A program made the position numbers and the translations under genes. A DNA stretch of 64,000 nucleotides, from assembly GCF_001594015.1 (NCBI RefSeq), contig NZ_LTBC01000001.1:248001-312000 (forward strand), read 5' to 3'. Within the stretch, counting starts at the first letter, position 1; every line of letters starts with the position of its first letter. The notes below the pieces were generated by a model. It did not search any database and was not told where the DNA came from. It was given only the letters and a program-made list of their open reading frames with translations. The stretch is from Moorella mulderi DSM 14980 (lineage in GTDB: Bacteria; Bacillota; DSM-521; Neomoorellales; Neomoorellaceae). Positions 24,654-32,710 of the stretch are shown here, piece after piece.

Positions 24654-25850
24654 TCATTCCACCGTCACGGCCATGCCGTCCTGCAGCACGCCCACGTTGG
24701 TTACGGCCACCTGCTCGCCGTCCTGCAAGCCCTTAAGTACCATCACCTGCTCCTCGTTCTTTAAACCCAGGGTTACCGGCCGCCGCTCTACCGTACCGTT
24801 TTTGACCACAAAGACATAATCCTGGCCGCCGTCCGTACGCACGGCAGCAAGGGGCACAACTACGCCCTCCGGGGCCGCCAGTTTAAATGCGGCGCGGGCC
24901 GTCATGCCGGCCTTCAGCTCGCCCGGGTTGGCCAGGCTGATCTCTACCGGGAAACGCTGGCCAGTGGCCGCCGCCACCGGGCCCACCTGGGTCACCGTGC
25001 CGGTGAACTCCCGGCCGGGAATGGCGTCCAGGGTGACTGTCACTTTTTGCCCGATAGCCAGCAGGGTAACTGCCTCCTGCCCGATAGTACCCTGGAGCTT
25101 CAACGTCGAAGTGTCGGCGATGGTCAGCAGGGGCAGGGAGCTCGCCGGTGCGGCCATCTCGCCAGGATTGATATTCCTGTTGGTGACCACGCCGGTGATC
25201 GGGCTGGTTATGACGGCGTTACTCATATTCACTTTAATGGTGTTCACCGCCGCCTGGGCCTGGGCCATACCGGAACCGGAAGTGGTCTCGTACTGCTTCT
25301 TCGCTACCTCGTACTGTTGGCGAGCAGCTTCATAGGCCTTCTGAAGCTGGTCCACAGCAGCCTGGGCATCGTCCAGTTGTTTCTGGGACGCAGCCCCGGC
25401 CGCGGCCAGAGCTTTAACTCGTTCATAATCTTTTCTGGCCGCCTCCAGCTTGATCAGCGCCGTATCAATACCCAACCGGGCCGTCTCCATGCCGATGCGG
25501 GCCTGTTCCGCCTGGTCCTGCACGCCGCGGACGGCCGCCTCCGCCTGCCGGAGCTGGGCCTGGAGCTCCCTGGTGTCGATTTCCACCAGGACCTGCCCGG
25601 CCTGTACCCGGTCGCCGACATCAGCCTTCACAGCCAGCACCTGTCCCGCCAGCTTGCTGGCCACACTGGCCACCCGCACCGGCACCAGGGCACCGCTTAT
25701 CTCTACCGTAGCCGCCAGCTTCCCCCTGCCGGCGGCCATGGCTTTTACCGTCACCCGGTCGCCGGCGCCGGCCCCGGAGCCGCAACCGGCGGCCAGGGCC
25801 AGGGCTCCCGCCGCCAGGAGTGCCATAGCTTTCTTTATCCACGTCCTCAT
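24654..25850 (-). CDS. HlyD/RND-type efflux adaptor lipoprotein
   Basis: This 398-residue adaptor joins a membrane pump to the outside. It has a lipoprotein signal (LALAAGCGSG; Cys about 23), a split biotinyl-lipoyl domain (VASKLAGQVLAVKADVGDRVQAGQVLVEID), a long Ala/Gln-rich alpha-helical hairpin (about residues 95-205), the second lipoyl half (NAVITSPITGVVTNRNINPGEM), a beta-barrel and a membrane-proximal domain. It is last in the marR-emrB-emrA operon, 34 bases after the EmrA-like gene. A nearly identical copy of its 3' end lies 2.1 kb away at 22509. It has no outer-membrane partner next to it. Confidence 0.88.
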   Translation of the reverse strand: MRTWIKKAMALLAAGALALAAGCGSGAGAGDRVTVKAMAAGRGKLAATVEISGALVPVRVASVASKLAGQVLAVKADVGDRVQAGQVLVEIDTRELQAQLRQAEAAVRGVQDQAEQARIGMETARLGIDTALIKLEAARKDYERVKALAAAGAASQKQLDDAQAAVDQLQKAYEAARQQYEVAKKQYETTSGSGMAQAQAAVNTIKVNMSNAVITSPITGVVTNRNINPGEMAAPASSLPLLTIADTSTLKLQGTIGQEAVTLLAIGQKVTVTLDAIPGREFTGTVTQVGPVAAATGQRFPVEISLANPGELKAGMTARAAFKLAAPEGVVVPLAAVRTDGGQDYVFVVKNGTVERRPVTLGLKNEEQVMVLKGLQDGEQVAVTNVGVLQDGMAVTVE

Positions 25851-25884
25851 GGTTTGCTCCCCTCTTTGCCTTTCGCTCTATGTT

Positions 25885-26580
25885 TTACCTGATATGGATA
25901 CGCACCGTCGCGTTCATCCCCGGCATCAGCTGCACATCGCCGGCGTCAACAAGCTGGATCTTCACCGGGATGACCTGGGTCACCTTGGTGTAGTTGCCGC
26001 TGGCGTTCTGGGCCGGCAGCAGGGAAAAGACCGATGTCGTTGCGCCGCTGATGCTGGCCACGCGGCCGCCGAAGGTCCGGCCAGGATAGGCGTCAATGCT
26101 GACATCCACTACCTGGCCGGGCTTGACCTTTTCAATCACTGTTTCCTTGATGTTGGCGCTGATATATAAATGACTGGTATCAGCAATGATAGCCAGGGGC
26201 ATCCCGGGCGTAACCATTTCCCCGGCCACCGCCCTGGACTGGATCACCTGGCCGCTGACCGGAGCTGTGATTTCTGCCTTCTGGGCCAGCACTCCCGCCG
26301 TGCTACCTAGGGCCTGGGGATTGATGGCACTGGAGGTCAGCGCCGATCCCAGGTCCTGGCGTCCCAGCACCTGGCCGGCTTTGACCAGGTCTCCTTCCTG
26401 CACCAGCCAGGTCAGCAGCTTGCCTGGAATTTCAGGGCTGACCGTCACCGTATCCGCCGCCACCCGGGCGTCGTCAGTGCTGGCATAGTTGACGGCCTGG
26501 TAGTGGTAGTAGTAGGCAATACCTCCCGCTCCGGCCAGGGCTAAAATTAATACCAGCGTGATAATCAATCGCCTTTTCAT
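25885..26580 (-). CDS. EmrA-like membrane fusion protein, short form
   Basis: This 231-residue protein is anchored by one N-terminal helix (LIITLVLILALAGAGGIAYYY). It has the EmrA opening NYASTDDARVAADTVTVSPEI, both halves of the lipoyl domain (EGDLVKAGQVLGR and EITAPVSGQVIQSRAVAGEMV), and a beta-barrel ending MPGMNATVRIHIR. The usual coiled-coil hairpin is replaced by a short linker (SAINPQALGST). It follows the EmrB-like transporter gene and precedes the lipoprotein adaptor. Such a short form cannot span far beyond the membrane, which suits a cell without an outer membrane. Confidence 0.87.
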   Translation of the reverse strand: MKRRLIITLVLILALAGAGGIAYYYHYQAVNYASTDDARVAADTVTVSPEIPGKLLTWLVQEGDLVKAGQVLGRQDLGSALTSSAINPQALGSTAGVLAQKAEITAPVSGQVIQSRAVAGEMVTPGMPLAIIADTSHLYISANIKETVIEKVKPGQVVDVSIDAYPGRTFGGRVASISGATTSVFSLLPAQNASGNYTKVTQVIPVKIQLVDAGDVQLMPGMNATVRIHIR

Positions 26581-26643
26581 GGATACTATCCTCTCCCCGC
26601 TAAGTCCCGTTGTATTTGAAAATAACCCTGCCGCCTGCTCGCA

Positions 26644-28353
26644 TCATTCGCCACCAAAGGTGGCCCTGGCAGCGCCCGACCCTTTCTGCAGGAAAAAGGC
26701 AGGGATCAAGCCCACCAGGACGATCAGCGCGGCGATAATAAAAAGGTCGTCAATGGCCTGGACAAAAGCCATTTTGGCGATTACCCCCTGCAGGTAAGCT
26801 GTCGCCAGGGTCCTGGCCTGGTCGCCCGCCGTCCCCCCGCCGCCCAGGAAAAGGCCCGCCTGCCGGAAAAACTCGTTGGCCGCCGGGCTGTCCGCCGTGA
26901 TCCTGCTCCCCAGGTGGGCGGCATGCATGGCGGTGCGGTTGTTCAAAATGGTAGTCAGCACGGCGATGCCAAAAGAGGAGGATACCCGGTTGATGATATT
27001 GGTAATGGCCGACGCGCGGCCTACCAGTTCGGCAGGAACAACTGAGAGGGCCGCCGTCTGGGCCGGCATCATGGCCAGGGACATCCCCAGGCCGCGCAGG
27101 ATGACCCACAGGTAAAGGATGGCAGTCGGAGTAATAACATCAAGATGATGGAAAATATAGGTAGTCCAGCCAAGCCACAGCATTCCCACTACAGCCAGCG
27201 GCCTGGGCCCCAGGCGGTCGTAAAGCCATCCCGTAAGGGGCATCACCAGCCCGGAGGCCAGGGCACCAGGCATGGTTATCAGGCCCGTCTCCATGGCCCC
27301 AAGGCCCCGGGCTACCTGTAAGAAAAAGGAGATGTAAAATACCCCGGCAAAAAGGCCGATGGAAGTAACGATAACAATAACGTTTCCCAGCGTAAAAGTG
27401 GGATAACGAAAAACGCGTAGGTCCAGGAGAGGATTTTCCTGGGTCAGCTCCAGGTATATAAACAGCCCCAGGGAAACCGCGCTGGTATATAAAAGCAGCA
27501 CGATAGATTCAGATGACCAGCCCCAGTCGCCGCCCTTGCTCAGGGCCAGCAGCAGGCAGAAGAGGCCAACGGCAGCCGTCAGGGCGCCGCCAATGTCCAG
27601 GCGCCCGGCCTCACGGCGGGGAAATCCAGGTAAGTAAAACCAGGAGAGGATAACCCCCAGGACGCCCACCGGCAGGTTGATGGTGAAAATCCAGCGCCAG
27701 TCCACGTACTCCACCAGGTAACCTCCTAGGGTGGGGCCTATGGCCGGGGCAACAATCATCGCCATGCCGAAAATGCCCATGGCGCTGCCCTGCTTTTCCC
27801 GGGGCACCAGGCGGTAGATAATAGACATGGTGGTGGGCATAATCATCCCCCCGCCCAGGGCCTGGACCACCCGGGCGGCGATCATGGAATCGACGTTCCA
27901 GCTCAAGGTACACAAAAGCGACCCCAGGGTAAAAACGCCCAGGGAAAGAATATAAAGCAGTTTAAAACCTAGCCGGTCACCCAGCCAGCCGCTCAAGGGA
28001 ACAACTACACCCAGGGCCAGCATGTAAATAGTGACTACCCACTCAATGGTGGCGGTATCGGTGTTGAAAACGCGCATCATGGTCGGCAGCGCTACGTTGA
28101 CAATGCTGGAATCCAGGATAGCCATAAAAGCGCCGATGAGGGCCACCAGGACGGCAATGACCCAGGCGTGCCGGCCCGGGCCGCCGTCTGGGGAACCGGC
28201 GCTACTTATACTAGCACTGGCCGGGTGGTTTCCCGCCGTCATCCCGCCGCCGGGGGTTGCCGGCTCGTTTTCTCTCTGTTCGCTGCCGGGCGCGACCCCT
28301 TCCGGCCCGAGTGTGTGATTAATTTGTTTCCTTTTGAACCCGGCCACAGCCAT
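26644..28353 (-). CDS. EmrB-type DHA2 multidrug exporter (MFS, 14 helices)
   Basis: This proton-driven drug exporter has about 569 residues. After a 60-residue polar N-terminus it shows helix 1 with LIGAFMAILDSSIVNVALPTM (the D-x-S-I-V-N-V-A motif of DHA2 carriers), then SGWLGDRLGFKLLY and GIFGMAMIVAPAIGPTLGGYLVEYVDWRWIF (motif C). Its first bases overlap the 3' end of the marR-like gene by 35. GGAAGAAGG lies just before ATG 28353. The operon marR-emrB-emrA-hlyD is a complete drug-responsive export unit. Substrates are unknown. Confidence 0.92.
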   Translation of the reverse strand: MAVAGFKRKQINHTLGPEGVAPGSEQRENEPATPGGGMTAGNHPASASISSAGSPDGGPGRHAWVIAVLVALIGAFMAILDSSIVNVALPTMMRVFNTDTATIEWVVTIYMLALGVVVPLSGWLGDRLGFKLLYILSLGVFTLGSLLCTLSWNVDSMIAARVVQALGGGMIMPTTMSIIYRLVPREKQGSAMGIFGMAMIVAPAIGPTLGGYLVEYVDWRWIFTINLPVGVLGVILSWFYLPGFPRREAGRLDIGGALTAAVGLFCLLLALSKGGDWGWSSESIVLLLYTSAVSLGLFIYLELTQENPLLDLRVFRYPTFTLGNVIVIVTSIGLFAGVFYISFFLQVARGLGAMETGLITMPGALASGLVMPLTGWLYDRLGPRPLAVVGMLWLGWTTYIFHHLDVITPTAILYLWVILRGLGMSLAMMPAQTAALSVVPAELVGRASAITNIINRVSSSFGIAVLTTILNNRTAMHAAHLGSRITADSPAANEFFRQAGLFLGGGGTAGDQARTLATAYLQGVIAKMAFVQAIDDLFIIAALIVLVGLIPAFFLQKGSGAARATFGGE

Positions 28354-28789
28354 CACCTTCTTCCCGGTCCAGGTATTGCAGGATTAGCTGTAAATCAGCA
28401 AGTATGCGCCTGCTGCTTTCTGCCGGCAGGGATTTGAAAATGCTTCGCAATTCATTTTCTACGGCTACGGTAAAACGGCCCATAAAGTCCTTTAAAGCCG
28501 GCGTACCCCGCACCAGGACGCTGCGGCGGTCCTCCGGGTCCGGCACCCGCTTCAGGAGCCCCCGGGCCACCAGGCGGTCAAAGATGCCGGTAAAGGTGCT
28601 GGGCGGGATGCCAATGTGCCCGGCCAGCTCCGTCGCCCGCAAAGAACCCTTTTTATGCACCTTCCAGAGAACAAGGATCTCCGTCCCGGAAAAACCTTCC
28701 GCCTGGAACAGCGGCGCCAGCCGCCGCACCAGCCGCCGGTACACCCGGCTGAAAAGCTCTAATAGCAGGATTTCCTGCAATCCCACCAC
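28319..28789 (-). CDS. MarR-family transcriptional regulator
   Basis: This 156-residue winged-helix dimer regulator begins MVGLQEILLLELFSRVYRRL. The recognition helix region reads LRATELAGHIGIPPSTFTGIFDRL, and the wing is RVPDPEDRRSVLV with the conserved D-x-R. It is the first gene of the exporter operon and would repress its own promoter until a drug-like ligand binds. An inverted repeat lies in the promoter spacer upstream. Confidence 0.92.
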   Translation of the reverse strand: MVGLQEILLLELFSRVYRRLVRRLAPLFQAEGFSGTEILVLWKVHKKGSLRATELAGHIGIPPSTFTGIFDRLVARGLLKRVPDPEDRRSVLVRGTPALKDFMGRFTVAVENELRSIFKSLPAESSRRILADLQLILQYLDREEGDGCGRVQKETN

Positions 28790-28835
28790 CTGCTTTGAAA
28801 CCGAATATTACGATATCGAAGTAATAACGATAAAA

Positions 28836-28864
28836 ATAATAGCACCACCATGGTGCCCTGTCAA
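28836..28864 (-). promoter_or_regulatory. Promoter of the marR-emrB operon with an inverted repeat in the spacer
   Basis: On the minus strand TTGACA (28859-28864) and TATTAT (28836-28841) are 17 bases apart. The spacer contains GCACCA and TGGTGC arms three bases apart (28842-28856), a likely MarR operator. A second palindrome CGATATCG lies just downstream. Confidence 0.8.
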
Positions 28865-28942
28865 CTGTTACAAATTTCGATAAAGACTTCTTCCCATCTC
28901 CCCGGGCGTGATATAATATTTTTAGCGAGAGGGAGTGGAGAA

Positions 28943-30067
28943 TTGCCCAACAAGCAATGGCACCCGGTTTTTGTGACGGCTTTAAAGGAGGCGCTGTCCG
29001 ACGCCCCGCCGGGCCAGGTAGAAATCCAGGCAGAGGTAGCCCTTTCCTCCAAGCCGTTGGATGTCGACGTAATCGTTATAAAGAAGAAAGCCGACATTGT
29101 CCTCGCCCATCCAGTGGCCAGGGTGTTCCGCAGGTATAACCTCTTTGAGTTTAAGTCGCCTGTAGATTACCTGGAAGCCAACGACTTCGACAAAGGCCTG
29201 GCCCTGGCCCGGCTGTATAAAGTAATCGAGCATCCTGGAGCGCTGGTGCTGGATGACTTCACCCTCACCCTGGTCAGCAGCAGCTACCCCCGGGCCATGA
29301 TGGAGATGCTCAAGGCCAGGAAACTCAAGGTACAGGCGGACGTCCCAGCGACCGGTATCTATCAGGTTAAAGGCGAAATGTTTGTCGTTCAAGTTGTGGT
29401 CATTAACGAACTGGAGGACCCGGAAGCCCTTTATCCCTTCGCCCCCTTTATAACCGGTCGGCGGCGTAAAGAGACGCAGGCAACCGTCCTTTTGCTAAAA
29501 AAGTTCCTCCAGGACCCGTCTAACCCGTACAGGAAGGACCTGGCGGAATTCACCATAAAGAATGAACTGGTATTGCCCGAGGAAATGGAGGAGGTGCAGC
29601 AACTTATGTATTCGCCTGAAGAAAGGCAGAGGATTAAAGAGATCTTTAATAAATCTCCTATAATGCAGGAATGGCTCAAGGAATGGTCCGAGCAGGCCAG
29701 GATTGAGGGCCTGGCCAAAGGCCGGGCGGAAGGGCTGGCCAAAGGCCGGGCAGAGGGCCTGGCCAAAGGCCGGGCAGAGGGCCTAGCCAAAGGCCTGGCC
29801 AAAGGCCTGGCCAAAGGCCTGGCCAAAGGCCGGGCGGAAGGCGCCCGGGAAGGTAAAATCAAAAAGGCCCAGGAGGCCATTTGCACCTATTTAAAAATAA
29901 AATATGCTCCCATAGCTCCTAAATGGCTTGCCAAAGTCAGGAAAGTTAACGACCTGGAACTACTTGATTCCATAATGGTTCAACTTTTCCAGGCCGCTTC
30001 CAAAGAGGAAGCTCAGGCGATTATCCAGCAGGCGCTGGAAAAAGCGAACGAGTCTTCTTCCAGATAA
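28943..30067 (+). CDS. PD-(D/E)XK-type nuclease-like protein with Gly-Leu-Ala-Lys repeats
   Basis: I do not recognise a characterised member. The 374-residue protein starts at TTG 28943 behind GGGAGTGGAG. The N-terminal half looks like a restriction-endonuclease fold: LDVDVIVIKKKADIV, then YNLFEFKSP (E-x-K), as in Rpn/DUF4351-type proteins. Residues about 250-300 are an 8-residue repeat EGLAKGRA with shortened GLAK units. A helical C-terminus (AICTYLKIKY) follows, as in Rpn-family tails. A TATAAT lies at 28912-28917. It is divergent from the MarR operon and followed by a TumA-like gene. Confidence 0.6.
   Translation: MPNKQWHPVFVTALKEALSDAPPGQVEIQAEVALSSKPLDVDVIVIKKKADIVLAHPVARVFRRYNLFEFKSPVDYLEANDFDKGLALARLYKVIEHPGALVLDDFTLTLVSSSYPRAMMEMLKARKLKVQADVPATGIYQVKGEMFVVQVVVINELEDPEALYPFAPFITGRRRKETQATVLLLKKFLQDPSNPYRKDLAEFTIKNELVLPEEMEEVQQLMYSPEERQRIKEIFNKSPIMQEWLKEWSEQARIEGLAKGRAEGLAKGRAEGLAKGRAEGLAKGLAKGLAKGLAKGRAEGAREGKIKKAQEAICTYLKIKYAPIAPKWLAKVRKVNDLELLDSIMVQLFQAASKEEAQAIIQQALEKANESSSR
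29701..29850 (+). repeat. 24-bp tandem repeats encoding EGLAKGRA
   Basis: Three near-identical 24-bp units (GAGGGCCTGGCCAAAGGCCG and four more bases) are followed by several 12-bp half units GGCCTGGCCAAA. The array lies in the coding frame of the nuclease-like gene, and length changes in multiples of 12 bp keep the frame. Confidence 0.92.
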
Positions 30068-30094
30068 AGTATTTTACCAAAAAGGGTGATGCAA

Positions 30095-30382
30095 ATGGGA
30101 CTGGAGGCAGATAAAATAAACGCTACTGAGCAAATGGTTAAAAAAGTTGTTCTGAAAACTTTACTCGCCAAGGTAGAAGAAAAAAACCGCACTGTTGAAG
30201 AACTTAAAAAAAGCCTTGGCTACTTTGAAAGGAAATATGGAATGGTTACCGAAGCATTTTATCAAGATTTTATTCAAGGTACTCTGGATGATAATATGGA
30301 TTTTTTTGAGTGGAAAGCAACAAAAGATATGCTGGATGAACTAAAAATAGAAAAAGAAGCCTTGCTCGGGGTATTAAAATGA
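30095..30382 (+). CDS. TumA-like antitoxin (partner broken)
   Basis: This 95-residue helical protein starts at ATG 30095 with AAAAGGG upstream. It shares the YFERKYGMVTEAFYQDFI ... DFFEWKATKDMLDEL block with the protein at 24220-24540. Its stop codon overlaps the ATG of a frameshifted TumE-like fragment (ATGA). It is AT-rich, like the other TA genes here. With no intact toxin next to it, it is an orphan. Confidence 0.65.
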   Translation: MGLEADKINATEQMVKKVVLKTLLAKVEEKNRTVEELKKSLGYFERKYGMVTEAFYQDFIQGTLDDNMDFFEWKATKDMLDELKIEKEALLGVLK

Positions 30383-30563
30383 TCCAGGAATACTTCGACT
30401 TCCTAAAGAAAATCGCCAGGAATTCCGGCTTATTAAGGAAGTGATTGCTCTTAATAGAGGTTTCATCAAGTTTATCAGGCCACATCATATGCACGAAGAA
30501 GATCAAATTAAACCCTGCTATAGAACCCACGTTAACTGCAATTTTAAAGATAATGGAGAATAA
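30379..30563 (+). pseudogene. Frameshifted and truncated TumE-like toxin gene
   Basis: From ATG 30379 the frame reads MIQEYFDFLKKIARNSGLL and stops at TGA within 25 codons. A shift of one base continues as EVIALNRGFIKFIRPHHMHE and ends at TAA 30561. The beginning fits TumE-type toxins, but the Tyr-His-Trp and Asp-x-Ala-Pro-His parts are missing. Confidence 0.6.
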
Positions 30564-30572
30564 CTTCTAGCT

Positions 30573-30720
30573 TCCCCGCCTCATGGCCTGGGAAGCCCTC
30601 CAGGGGGGGTAAATACGCCTGCAAGGTGCTCCCGGAGTTTTGTGATGAAGGGCCGCCCGGCCGCAAAGCTATCTTCAACGACATTCTGGCCATCCTGGTT
30701 TTATTTTCCCAAAGCAATAA
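30573..30720 (+). pseudogene. Remnant of a TetR-family regulator gene
   Basis: CATGGCCTGGGAAGCCCTCC and the bases after it follow the intact tetR-like gene at 35450-35500, and later TATCTTCAACGACATTCTGG followed by CCATCCTGG follows 35640-35660. The first part reads MAWEALQGG and then a stop, with an extra base in a G run. Only two pieces of the ligand-binding domain remain. Confidence 0.7.
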
Positions 30721-30794
30721 TAAAAGCAAATAAGAATAAATGAGAAAACCTAATATCAAGAACCCCTAATTGACCAGGATAGTTAAGCGTGCAT

Positions 30795-30854
30795 TTGACT
30801 CTTTATTAAATAGAAGATATATAGATAAGTGGTTTTAGTAACTAACTAGTTAGT
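30795..30854 (+). promoter_or_regulatory. Promoter and TetR-type operator of the hlyD-ABC operon
   Basis: TTGACT (30795-30800) and TATATA (30818-30823) are 17 bases apart. The perfect 14-bp palindrome ACTAACTAGTTAGT (30841-30854) begins about 10 bases after the expected transcript start, a position where a repressor would block elongation. The tetR-like gene that ends the operon is the likely ligand-responsive repressor. Confidence 0.7.
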
Positions 30855-30889
30855 ATACATTAAAACCCAATAAAGAGGTGGTCTATAAT

Positions 30890-32002
30890 ATGCACGCTAT
30901 AACTGCCATAAAACTCAAAAAAACAGCAGTAACCGTCTTACTGGCAGGTATCTTCACCGCAGCCGTCTTTATCTTTCACAACTACTTTTACAAGCAACAA
31001 ATGGCAATCGCCGAAGAGCGCGACAGCCTCACCGCCACCGGAACCATAGAAGCCAGGACAGCCGTGGCGGCCTTTAAAATACCCGGCAGGATCGAAACCA
31101 TTCTCGTCGACGAGGGCGCCAGGGTGGAGCAGGGCCAGGAGCTGGCCCGCCTGGACAGCAGCGAGCTCAATGCCAAGCTGGCCCAGGCCGAAGGGGCCTA
31201 TGCCGCCGCCCAGGCGCAGGTAAACCAGGCCAGCCATAACGTCATCTACCAGAGCCAGCAAATTGAAGCCAAGATCAAGCAGGCCGAGGCAGGTGTCGCC
31301 GCAGCCGAAGTCGGCGTAAAAGACGCCCAGGACCAGTTGAACAACGCCAGAGACCTGTACGACCGCCTCCGCCTGCTACACGAGCAGGGCGCCGTGGACG
31401 ACCGCAAGCTGGAAGAAGCCAAAAACGGTTACGAGCGCGCCCAGAACGCCTATAACGCCGCGCAAAAGAAGCTGCAAGAGGCCCGGGCCCTCCTCGACCA
31501 GGCTATATCGGCCCGGACAGGCGTGGCGGTGGCCCAGGCCCAGCAGGAAGCCGCCGCCGGCCAGGCCAGGCAAGCCGGCGGTGCGGTAGAGGAAGCAAAA
31601 GCCTACCTGGCCGACGCCGTTTTAAAAGCCCCCCTGGCCGGCTTCATCACCCAGAAATACCTCGAGCAGGGCGAAATGGTAAACGCCGGGACGCCCGTCT
31701 TTGAAATCACCGATTTGCTCCATACCTACGTCAAGGTTTACATAAGCGAAAAGAAGATCGGCCGCGTCCGCCTCGGCCAGGAAGCGGAGATAACGGTAGA
31801 CGCCTTCCCGGGCAAAACCTTTAAAGGCAAAGTGGTGTGGATAAACGACGCCGGCGAGTTTGCCGTCAAAAAGGCGATTAACGACCAGTACGAGCATGAC
31901 ATCCGCAGCTTCGAGGTCAAAATCGACGTCCCCAACCCGGACCTGGTCTTAAAAACCGGCATGACGGCCAGGGTAAAGATCCTGGAAGGGGAGCAGCAAT
32001 AA
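30890..32002 (+). CDS. HlyD-family membrane fusion protein (ABC exporter adaptor)
   Basis: This 370-residue adaptor is anchored by one N-terminal helix (TVLLAGIFTAAVFIFHNYF). The lipoyl halves (FKIPGRIETILVDEGARVEQGQELARLDSSEL and VLKAPLAGFITQKYLEQGEMV) enclose a long helical hairpin of about 150 residues rich in Ala, Gln and Glu. The beta-barrel ends LKTGMTARVKILEGEQQ. ATG 30890 has AGAGGTGG upstream. It leads an operon with one ATPase and two ABC-2 permeases, the YbhG/YbhFSR layout known from drug exporters. The ATPase ATG follows its stop codon directly. Confidence 0.88.
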   Translation: MHAITAIKLKKTAVTVLLAGIFTAAVFIFHNYFYKQQMAIAEERDSLTATGTIEARTAVAAFKIPGRIETILVDEGARVEQGQELARLDSSELNAKLAQAEGAYAAAQAQVNQASHNVIYQSQQIEAKIKQAEAGVAAAEVGVKDAQDQLNNARDLYDRLRLLHEQGAVDDRKLEEAKNGYERAQNAYNAAQKKLQEARALLDQAISARTGVAVAQAQQEAAAGQARQAGGAVEEAKAYLADAVLKAPLAGFITQKYLEQGEMVNAGTPVFEITDLLHTYVKVYISEKKIGRVRLGQEAEITVDAFPGKTFKGKVVWINDAGEFAVKKAINDQYEHDIRSFEVKIDVPNPDLVLKTGMTARVKILEGEQQ

Positions 32003-32710
32003 ATGGAGACAATCGTCGCCGTTAAAGACCTGACGCAAAAAATCGGCCGAAAAACCGTCCTGGACGGCCTGACCCTGGAAGTAAGGGCCGGGGAATGCCT
32101 GGGCATCTTCGGCATGAAAGGCAGCGGCAAGACGGCTCTCCTCCACATCCTGGCCGGCATCGACAGGTTCACTTCCGGAAAAGTAGAGGTAGCCGGGATA
32201 GATATCCGCAGGACCGAGAAGTTTAAAATATACCTGGGACTGGTCACCCAGGAGCGCAGCCTTTTCCAGGATTTAAACGCCGCAGAAAACCTCGACTTTA
32301 TCGCCGCCCTGAAAAACGCCGGCCGGGATAATATCGACCGGCTGATTGAGCGGCTGGAGCTGGGCGAAGTGTTAAATCAACCCGTAGGACATATGGAAGC
32401 AGGCCCGTACCAGCGGCTGGCCCTGGCCTGCGCCCTCCTCAATAACCCCCGGCTGCTCATCGCCGACGAGCTCATCGGCGCCATCGACCTGTATTCCCGC
32501 CGCATCATCTTGCGGGAGTTAGAAACTTTTCTCGCCGGGGGCGGGACTTGTATCTGGGCTTTAAGCAACGCCGAGTTTATGCGCCACGTCCACCGGGTAG
32601 GCTGGCTGGAGAAAGGTAAAATCACCTTCTACCCGCCCGCCGAAGCCCTGACGCGGTGGAACGCCCGGCTCCAGTCCCCGGCCGGACAGGGCGGTGACGG
32701 CGATGCTTAG
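32003..32710 (+). CDS. ABC transporter ATP-binding protein with unusual signature
   Basis: This 235-residue ATPase drives the two permeases downstream. Walker A is GMKGSGKT, the Q-loop lies in GLVTQERSLF, and Walker B is RLLIADE with the catalytic Glu. The signature normally reading LSGGQ is MEAGPYQR, and the switch histidine after Walker B is not seen (WALSNAEF in its place). Such changes suggest an ATPase that works with asymmetric sites or slow turnover. It overlaps the permease gene by eight bases at the 3' end. Confidence 0.85.
   Translation: METIVAVKDLTQKIGRKTVLDGLTLEVRAGECLGIFGMKGSGKTALLHILAGIDRFTSGKVEVAGIDIRRTEKFKIYLGLVTQERSLFQDLNAAENLDFIAALKNAGRDNIDRLIERLELGEVLNQPVGHMEAGPYQRLALACALLNNPRLLIADELIGAIDLYSRRIILRELETFLAGGGTCIWALSNAEFMRHVHRVGWLEKGKITFYPPAEALTRWNARLQSPAGQGGDGDA

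Noticed and set aside
28943-30067. Insertion-sequence transposase
   Set aside because: No terminal inverted repeats or target duplications are visible, and the similarity is to Rpn-type nuclease folds only.
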